Program-made: the position numbers and the translations under genes | The notes under the pieces: generated by a model | Databases searched by the model: none | Seen by the model: only the letters and a program-made list of their open reading frames with translations | Told to the model about the DNA's origin: nothing | Part shown: positions 57,947-64,000 of the stretch, piece by piece | Numbering within the stretch: the stretch's first letter is position 1 | Layout: the number at the start of each line of letters is the position of its first letter | NCBI GenBank assembly: GCA_030272155.1 | Contig: CP126194.1 | Span: forward strand, 5,757,501-5,821,500 | DNA from: Tetradesmus obliquus | Lineage: Eukaryota; Chlorophyta; Chlorophyceae; Sphaeropleales; Scenedesmaceae | Length of the DNA stretch: 64,000 nt | Direction of reading: 5' to 3'

Positions 57947-59901
57947 CTGACCCCTGCTGCTGCTGCTGCTGCCGCTGCCGCTGCCAGGCTTCTACGACTT
58001 GATGTACAACGACACCGCCATGATGCAGGAACTGGGTGAGGACCCAGCATGGCAGCAGCAGCAGCAGCAGCAGCATCGCAGCGCTACCACCAGCAGCCGC
58101 ATGTGACAGCACTGTGGTATGAGCAGCGGCATGTGACAGCGCTGCGGCAGCAGCAGCGGCATACGACAGCGCTGCGGCAGCAGCAGCGGCATGTGACAGC
58201 GCTGCATCTCTGCGCCACATACGCACTGCTCACCATGCAGTGACCACCCATCATCTGCAGCTGCACTCTTCTCATTGCCTCTCTCCTTTCTTGCACTGCA
58301 CCTTCGCTTGCACCAATTGCCCTTGTTGCCTTCCAGGCGTGAAGAGGGACGACATCATGCTCGACGACAAGCACCCAAACCCCACAAAGCTGCCTCTTTG
58401 CTTGCTTGCGTTGTGCCTTATCTTGCACCTGTTGCTCCCTCTCCCCCATCCCCAGGCGTGAAGAGGACCGACATCATGGTTGACGACAAGCACCCAAACC
58501 CTACAAAGCTGCCTCTCTGCTTGCTTGCGTTGCGCCTTATCTTGCACCTGTTGCTCCCTCTCCCCCATCCCCAGGCGTGAAGAGGACCGACATCATGATT
58601 GACGACAAGCACCCAAACCCACGCGGCCACATCATCCTGGGAAGGGGCATCGTGGCCTGGGGCCTGCGCCGCGTGCTGCGCGAGGAGCTGCGCGCCTGGG
58701 CGGACGGCGGGCGCCAGCCCACCCCCCTGGCGCTGCCAGAGCCTGTCAGTCCGCTGGCCGCACAAGAGGCTGACGCTAACACATTCTGCGCAGAGGGTCT
58801 GGCATTCCAGCAGCAGGTTGTGCAGTCGAGTGTGGCCAGCCAGGGCTGGCGGCTGAAGGATAGTGCTGTGGTGGCGGAGGCGTGCGCTGCTGCGCGCGCT
58901 GAGAAGCAACCGGTCAACTGCGACAAGTGGGGCTACTACAACCACGGCTACGGCAAAACCTTGGACTTTGTCGTGGACACGCAGAACATTCGCAATGCAG
59001 CAGGCAAGCTTGAGAGGCGGCGCCTGGTGGTGTTTTTTGATCGCGCCACCGCCAAGAACTTCCGAGTGGGGAGCAGCGCGCTGGCCCCAGCCGCGTGGGT
59101 GCAGTGTGTTTCTGGCTGCGAATGCGACGCGTTTGAGTTGGGCGGCGATGACAGCTACTACCCTTCAGAGACGGCATACGGCAGTACCACGGTGAGCTGA
59201 TGGCTGCGCAGACGCAATGTGCGCAGCAGGGCTCAAAACACATCCTTCTGTGGGTTTGCAATGCGTGACATGATCACACTGCGATGGCATCTTGCACTGC
59301 AGGCAGGGCAGCTGCCTGACAGTCTCTGAGTCACTGCTGGTATTGCTGCTGCTCCCTGAAGCTTTAAAAGTGCAAGCTGACATTGAGTGACTCAAGTGTG
59401 AGTTGTCTGACAGCTGCATGACACACCGTGCCGGTTGCACTGCTGCTGCCGTCATGCTGCAGGTGACAAGGCACACGCAGTGCACTGTGCGGCTGACCAT
59501 CAGGGACAAGGGGCCTGCAGGGAACGATTACTTCAAGGTGGGGCTGGTTGCAGCAGCAGCAGCAGCAGCAGCACCAGCAGCACCAGCAGCACAAAATCAG
59601 CACCAGCATGCTGTGGCGCAGCGGAACCGCGGTGGCTGGTGACACTGATGAATATTCTGCAGTGTCGCAAGCGCTGCAACTCCCTTGACGGATGCGTTGC
59701 TGCTGCTGCTACTGCTGCTGCTACTGCTGCTGCTGCTGCTGTTGCTGCTGCTAGGTGAATGGTGTGGCAGTGGTGCCCGTGACTGGCTATGCCAACCTGA
59801 CCTACATTGACGGCATGGCCATTGAAAAGGAGGTCATGTTTGTCAATAGGTACAAAATACCAACCCGCAACAGCCAACTCGCACTCAGTGGCCGTGAGTG
59901 A
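55131..59901 (+). CDS. Secreted SGNH/GDSL-like hydrolase
   Basis: Predicted extracellular or secretory esterase of the SGNH fold. Exons 55131-55359, 55630-55810, 56160-56256, 56345-56368, 56592-56757, 57204-57241, one unresolved between 57250 and 57600 (a candidate contains VLRDVIAVAYG), 57988-58035, 58575-59191, 59463-59537 and 59755-59901. The start has a signal peptide (SGAFLLLALCCAHSAAAQ). Block I with the nucleophile Ser is VVAFGGSITQGLS; YSLGGCG and LLLENFYFY follow. The Asp-His pair is in DDKHPNPRGH. A C-terminal beta-rich extension (WGYYNHGYGKTLDF, VVFFDRATAKNF, cysteine pair CVSGCEC) matches algal members of this group as I know them. The fourth exon is only 24 bases. Ghosts of exons 6 and of the Asp-His exon precede those exons. 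The substrate may be an acetylated wall polysaccharide; this is inference. Confidence 0.83.
56936..57203 (+). repeat. TGTCACTGMA decamer minisatellite with two exon-6 ghosts
   Basis: The stretch is largely imperfect copies of a 10-base unit (ATGTCACTGA/TGTCACTGCA). Ghost starts of the 38-base exon 6 lie at about 56938-56968 (CGCAG then GAGGCGACATGCATGAGATG, identical to the real start) and about 57110-57143 (diverged). The real exon follows at 57204. Confidence 0.88.
57841..57987 (+). repeat. Interrupted (CTG)n block before a 3' splice site
   Basis: Three CTG runs separated by GGCTGACCC lead into the CCAG acceptor at 57987 in the SGNH hydrolase gene. The GGCTGACCC plus CTG unit is itself tandemly repeated. 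Confidence 0.9.
58100..58210 (+). repeat. About 30-bp minisatellite in an SGNH hydrolase intron
   Basis: Four units of roughly AGCAGCGGCATGTGACAGCG plus GCTGCGGC lie head to tail; the third has a two-base change and the first is most diverged. Confidence 0.85.
58336..58512 (+). repeat. Two ghosts of the SGNH Asp-His exon 5' edge
   Basis: The exon start (acceptor plus GVKRTDIMIDDKHPNP region) occurs at about 58338-58392 and 58457-58511 before the real copy at 58575. Both keep a CAG acceptor and the coding frame of DDKHPNP, then run into intron sequence (ACAAAGCTGCC) instead of the RGH codons. Confidence 0.92.
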
Positions 59902-60469
59902 GCTCACTCGCCATCAGCAGCCACTGAGGTGATGCAGGCAGGCTGGGGTGCAGCATATGGCTACAAGGCGCCAGTTATAAGTTACAAGTCCTACACATCA
60001 GCAGCGGGCAAGGCGATGCTGTTCCGTGCGTAAATAGGAGAAGGACAAGGACAGGCATGGTATGCCCCACATGGCGCCCCGAGACTTTGCGCCTCGTGTG
60101 ACAGCAGCCGTGCTGCCAGCTGTGTCTTGCAGCTAAGGCGCCAGCAGTGCTTCCAAAAGAAGGTATGGGGCTGTGACAGGCAATGAACAAATGGTTTGCA
60201 TACAATTGCATGTTGGCTGGCGCCTGCCCTGTTTACGGCGGCTGTCAGCCGCTGTGTGCACGCACTGCCCATATTACAATACATTACATTACATTACATG
60301 CTCCACTCAACGAGGAGTGGGAACCCCAGTCAGGAGCCAACGAGAGGCTCGTAGGGGGAGCAAAGTACCCATATGTTGAGCAAAGTACCTACAACCTGGG
60401 ATGTTGAGACCACCCATAACGTGGGAACAATCACACGATCCGAGTGTGTTTATGTTGTCTATGGTGCAT
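59902..60469. other. 3' flank of the SGNH hydrolase gene
   Basis: Probably 3' UTR and spacer. It contains a short run of TTACA/ATTAC words at about 60270-60299. No gene was seen. Confidence 0.45.
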
Positions 60470-61260
60470 CTCTCGTGCATGCCTGGTGGGTTTACTGGGT
60501 CTGGTGGCCTTGTTGGCAGCAGTGTGGCATCATTACTGCTTCTTGTGAGAGGATAGTTACATGTGGTTCCTGGCACCATCTTAGATGGCATGAGCCCCAA
60601 TAGGTTGAACACATGGTCTGAGGCCAGAAAAGGAGAGTGAGCACCACAGAACACAATGCACTGCATTGGTGGGTTTGGTGGGCTTGTTGTGTCTGCTGGT
60701 CCCCATGGCTGCTTATGAAGCCTGCACTGCACTTGAAAGCCTGCACGAAGCCTGCATGCTCCTCATGTGTATGGGCTTGGTTGGTCTGACGTCTGCTGCA
60801 TTAATGGCGTGGTGGGTCGTGGGTCTGGTGGGTTTGAAGGGTTTATATAATGGATCAATTTGGTGGGCTGGGTGGTCTGCAGCAAATGTCTGGACCAGAC
60901 ACCGGACCCACCAGGTGGGTCCGGCACATCCGCTGAATTTCTGGTGGGTCTGGTTGCGCTGCTGTCTAGTGGGTTGGGGTACAATGAATGAAGTTGGGGG
61001 GCTGTTTGGTCTGCATGAAGCTGGTGTCTGGTGGGTCTGGCACACTTGGTGAATCTGGTGGGTCTGGTGGTGCTGGTGTCTGGTGGGTCAAGTACAATAA
61101 TGGAAATTGGTGGGCTGGGTGGTCTCAAAGGTCTGCAGCAAGTGTCTGGTGGGTCTGGCAAATCCGACAAATCTGGTTGGTCTGGTGGGTCTGGTTGGCC
61201 TGGTGTCTGGTGGGTGCATCAATCCCGATGGGCCTGATAAGCCGGTGTCTCAGAGGGTGG
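60470..61260 (+). repeat. GT-rich minisatellite (GGTGGGTCTGG-type)
   Basis: Imperfect repeats of words such as TCTGGTGGG and GGTGTCTGGTGGGT run through this stretch, densest between 61020 and 61215. The plus strand has many G3/G2 runs close together. Open frames across it read Gly/Ser repeats and are a by-product of the repeat. The dispersed 98-bp repeat lies inside its left part. Confidence 0.85.
60547..60645 (-). repeat. Dispersed ~98-bp repeat, copy 2
   Basis: Inverted copy of 52474-52571, here in intergenic DNA. Similarity starts at GGTGCTCACTCTCC and ends at ACTATCCTCTC on both sides, so the ends are sharp. The nature of the element is unknown. Confidence 0.9.
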
Positions 61261-62042
61261 GTACATCTGGCACCTCAATTGAACGTGGGAGGCCTAGCTA
61301 GGCCTATAGGCCTCCCAAGGCCTTGGGCTTTCTGCCTCTATGATTTCAAGAGGATTTCAGATTGCGAGCTACAAACCAATGGTAAAAGGAAATTCCGCAT
61401 TGCACGGTTCAGTGTACTGGGAACTAGTACCGAAATCATGTACTGTCAGCAGTGCAGCAGTCACTGCAACGGTTGCAGCGGCACTGCAGTCACGCTAGGC
61501 ACGCGCCCTACTTTCATGTCAGGCAGCATGCGACCCGCCACCAGTGATCTGCACGAAGCCGCTGAACCAGACTTTGGAAGCGTCTTGCAACCTCTATCTC
61601 CCCGTATACCGACGAAGGTAGATGCAGTGCAGCATGCCAACTTCAGCACGAAAAGCAGCAGGCGCCCCAAGCGCGATGCTCAGACGCACAGAACAATTAG
61701 CATGTTACATGTCTTTCAAGTGGTGGTTGTGCGTCCTTTGCGCGGGTGCTGCTCACCATGAATGTCTGCAAAACATATAATGAAGGCGATGACATTTCTG
61801 TCATTCGGGCCGATTGAACATTCATAATAAAAATTCAATTTCAAAAAGCTGGTTGTTGTCAACCGTGACAGAGTGTGTGGCGTCGTTGACTCGACCAGTG
61901 CCACTTTGTCAGGATTTGATGTCGATGTTCAAAGGTCGCATGCGGCAGCTCGTGCACCTCATTCAAGTTCCAGAGCACTCAGGTATCTCTACAATCCTGT
62001 TTATCTCGTCGTGTCAACGTACAGCAACGACCAGGAACAGCC
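61261..62042. other. Intergenic, no gene seen
   Basis: The 5' flank of the cupin-like gene. It includes more AT-rich sequence (about 61790-61860). No exon was recognised. Confidence 0.4.
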
Positions 62043-62458
62043 ATGGTTCGCTTGTCAATGTTGGCCGCGGCACTGTGCGTGCTGCTCGTGGGTGCTGCTT
62101 CAGCTGCAGCCCAGGACAGCACGCCACAGCATTTTAAGCCGCCAGGTGGCTCGCACAGGTGCCGCACTGGCACCAAGGAGAGGCCGGTGCACAGGTTGAC
62201 CCTTGACAAAGGCAGGACGTTCTGCCTGCAGCTGCCGCGCCTCCTGAAGAACCCGGAAAAGGTGATCAAGATTGACACCGCAAACGACGATCTGCACGAG
62301 CGCGCTGACATCGCCTGCACTCCCCATGTGTCAGTCAGCACAGATCACCAGCAGTACTGACACAGCAGCACTACTGCTTAGTTACACCTGAAGTGACTGC
62401 AGCAATGCAGGTGCATGATCTCCATCAAGTGTTTCCCAGTGCTTCTAGTGCTCCTGCT

Positions 62459-62489
<31 letters not shown>

Positions 62490-62740
62490 ATACCCCTCAG
62501 GCTGTCGCTGGTACAGCCAGCTTTGCGCGTACCTACAACGACACCTGCGGCATGTTTGCCATCACCCTGCACAAGAGCATCCCAGCAGGCGCAGGGCCAG
62601 TGCCCCACCTGCACCTGGCCGGTGAGTGGCACACGAAATGCTTACAATACAATACAGCGCATGGAGCTCAGGCTTTGCCAAGAAACCAGCATGTTGACAC
62701 AGCCGACTTGCAGCATCCAGGTCCAACAAATCCAATAGAC

Positions 62741-62794
<54 letters not shown>

Positions 62795-63700
62795 ACCCAC
62801 CTGAAAGCTTATGCCGATTAACGGCGTTGCCTACTGCCGCGCCGGCAGCAACACCCAAGTGCTGACGACTCGCTCCCCTCCAAATGCTGCTGCTGCTGCT
62901 GCTGCTGCTGCTGGCACTCCCATGCCCTGTTTTTCAACAGACACGGAGTTCTTCATGCCTACCACCCCTGGCGACACCGTGCGCATGTTTGCACAGGCTG
63001 ATGACACCCCGCTCAAGACATACCCTGCGGGCCAGATGCCTGCCTTCAACGTGCCTCCTGTGGCAAAAGTGGGCCACCTGGATGTGCCATACGGCCGCAT
63101 CGCGTACTCCCCGCCAGGCATCCCACACTCCTGGAAGGCGTGAGTGCCAGCGGCAGCAGCAGCAGCAGCAGCAGCAGCAGCGGCAGCGGCAGCGGCAAGC
63201 TTGACCACAAGTTCTCACATGCATGTAAGACTATTGATAGCAGCTGGAACATGATCAATCTGACATGCTGCACGCTGCATTCACAGTCGCATGGTGATAG
63301 CTTCAGCAGGGTGCTGCCTCAAGACTCGCACCATGTCCCCAGCACACCAACAAGTAGCAACACGCATTGCTGCTGCATGGTGTCTTTGCGCCACACATGT
63401 CCTGCGTGCATGTGAGGTACTGCAAACAACATCACGACAGGACTGCAGTGGCAGCAGCAACTTGACCTAGTCAGCACACTGTACAATCCACTGCTCCCTA
63501 AACGGGTGATTGACAAATACCATGTCTGCCCTGCCCGCCGCCTGGATATTGCCTGCTGTCTGGCTGCTGGACGCTCCCCCTGCAGTGCCACCAACATGTG
63601 AGTGCAGGAGGCCCAGCATCGGCAAGGATGCGTTTCACCAAATCCTGGCTGGCATGCACGCGAAGGCAGCAAATGTTACCAGTGTGTGTATTTGTATGTG
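62043..63700 (+). CDS. Secreted cupin-like protein (3' end unresolved)
   Basis: Exons 62043-62327, 62501-62621 and 62941-63139 chain in phase; a further exon starting near 63610 (frame IGKDAFHQILAGM) is likely but its end is uncertain. The N-terminus is a signal peptide (SMLAAALCVLLVGAASAAAQ). Exon 2 gives GMFAITLHKSIPAGAGPVPH and LHLA, and exon 3 begins DTEFFMPTTPGDTV; the spacing H.H...E.F.....G is cupin-like, and YSPPGIPHSW in exon 3 looks like the second cupin motif. The first intron's donor (CAT|GTGTCA) is weak. Possible roles are a wall or storage protein or a metal-binding oxygenase; nothing decides between them. The intron before exon 3 holds both a (CAG)n run (62743-62790) and a CTG run next to the acceptor. 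Confidence 0.6.
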
Positions 63701-63837
63701 TTTGTGTGTTGCCATGTGGCGTGTCTGTTGTGCCGCCGCCGTCGCAACAGCAGCAGCAGTAGCAGTAGCATGCCCCAACAGCACAACAAACACTGCGTCA
63801 TGTGTTTAGTCTTCTCTGCTGAACCCAGCCTGTTTGT

Positions 63838-64000
63838 CTGTTTACACGTGTACACTGTGTTTACACGTGTACACTGTGTTTACACGTGTACACTGTGTAC
63901 ACTGTGTTTACACGTGTACACTGTGTACACTGTGTTTACACGTGTACACTGTGTTTACACGTGTACACTGTGTACACTGTGTTTACACGTGTACACTGTG
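63838..64000 (+). repeat. Palindrome-rich satellite running off the window end
   Basis: Units of about 18-19 bases (TTTACACGTGTACACTGTG) alternate with shorter TACACTGTG units. ACACGTGT and GTGTACAC are perfect palindromes, so single strands could form hairpins. The array continues beyond the window, so its length is unknown. It is not a TTTAGGG-type telomere repeat. Confidence 0.93.

Noticed and set aside
60988-61761. 257-residue open frame with Gly-Ser repeats
   Set aside because: The reading follows the GT-rich minisatellite; the downstream part has no domain and no exon support, so it is a repeat by-product.
63838-64000. Telomere
   Set aside because: The unit is not TTTAGGG, TTTTAGGG or TTAGGG and contains internal palindromes; it is called a satellite.
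1-64000. Retrovirus-like, LTR, Polinton-like or other virus-derived elements
   Set aside because: No reverse transcriptase, integrase, capsid or envelope signature and no long terminal repeats were recognised in any frame; all longer repeats are local duplications or short dispersed copies.

Overview
This window looks like nuclear DNA of a green alga, probably a chlorophycean and perhaps a relative of Scenedesmus/Tetradesmus (inferred from gene content and style, not from a marker gene). The genes are intron-rich with GT-AG junctions. CAG/CTG triplet runs occur throughout, encoding polyQ, polyA or polyS in exons. Several products belong to plastid biology: a TIC22 import factor, a cyanobacterial-type MPBQ/tocopherol methyltransferase, and a MinC septum-site domain. 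One U6 snRNA gene is present. I saw no tRNA, rRNA, CRISPR, virus-like element or autonomous transposon.

Layout. Position 1-2336: no gene seen. 2337-8737 (-): cationic amino acid transporter, 15 exons. 10149-11649 (+): secreted Cys-rich protein. 13752-16806 (-): MPBQ/tocopherol-type methyltransferase. 17297-20031 (-): MinC C-domain joined to a four-helix membrane domain. 20293-24054 (+): RRM plus GSTCD-like methyltransferase, head-to-head with the MinC gene. 24464-25135 (-): Cys-rich membrane protein. 26155-32893 (-): 1,451-residue coiled-coil protein. 33448-35246 (-): plastid-type protein of unknown role. 35719-36833 (+): small methyltransferase. 37272-37375 (-): U6 snRNA. 38862-40945 (-): plastid-type protein. 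41493-42664 (+): LYR protein, followed by three decayed copies of its last exon. 44776-49705 (-): TIC22. 50200-54659 (+): BRCT-like plus CCR4/Angel-type nuclease. 55131-59901 (+): SGNH hydrolase. 60470-61260: GT-rich repeat. 62043 to about 63700 (+): secreted cupin-like protein. 63838-64000: palindromic satellite running off the end. Exon models were built by hand from splice consensus and reading phase; junctions I could not resolve are stated.

Two genome-style signals stand out. First, many introns carry tandem copies of the edge of the neighbouring exon together with its splice site ('exon-edge ghosts'). I count about 25 in seven genes, with TIC22 the most extreme. Second, long CTG runs on the sense strand sit directly before 3' splice sites, while exonic runs on the sense strand read CAG. 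Candidate new protein architectures are the MinC-membrane fusion, the BRCT-EEP nuclease and the RRM-GSTCD-like methyltransferase. The genes do not form one pathway, although five or six products are probably plastid-directed. Closely spaced divergent pairs (MinC/RRM-MTase, TIC22/BRCT-EEP, plastid protein/methyltransferase, plastid protein/LYR) probably share promoter regions.
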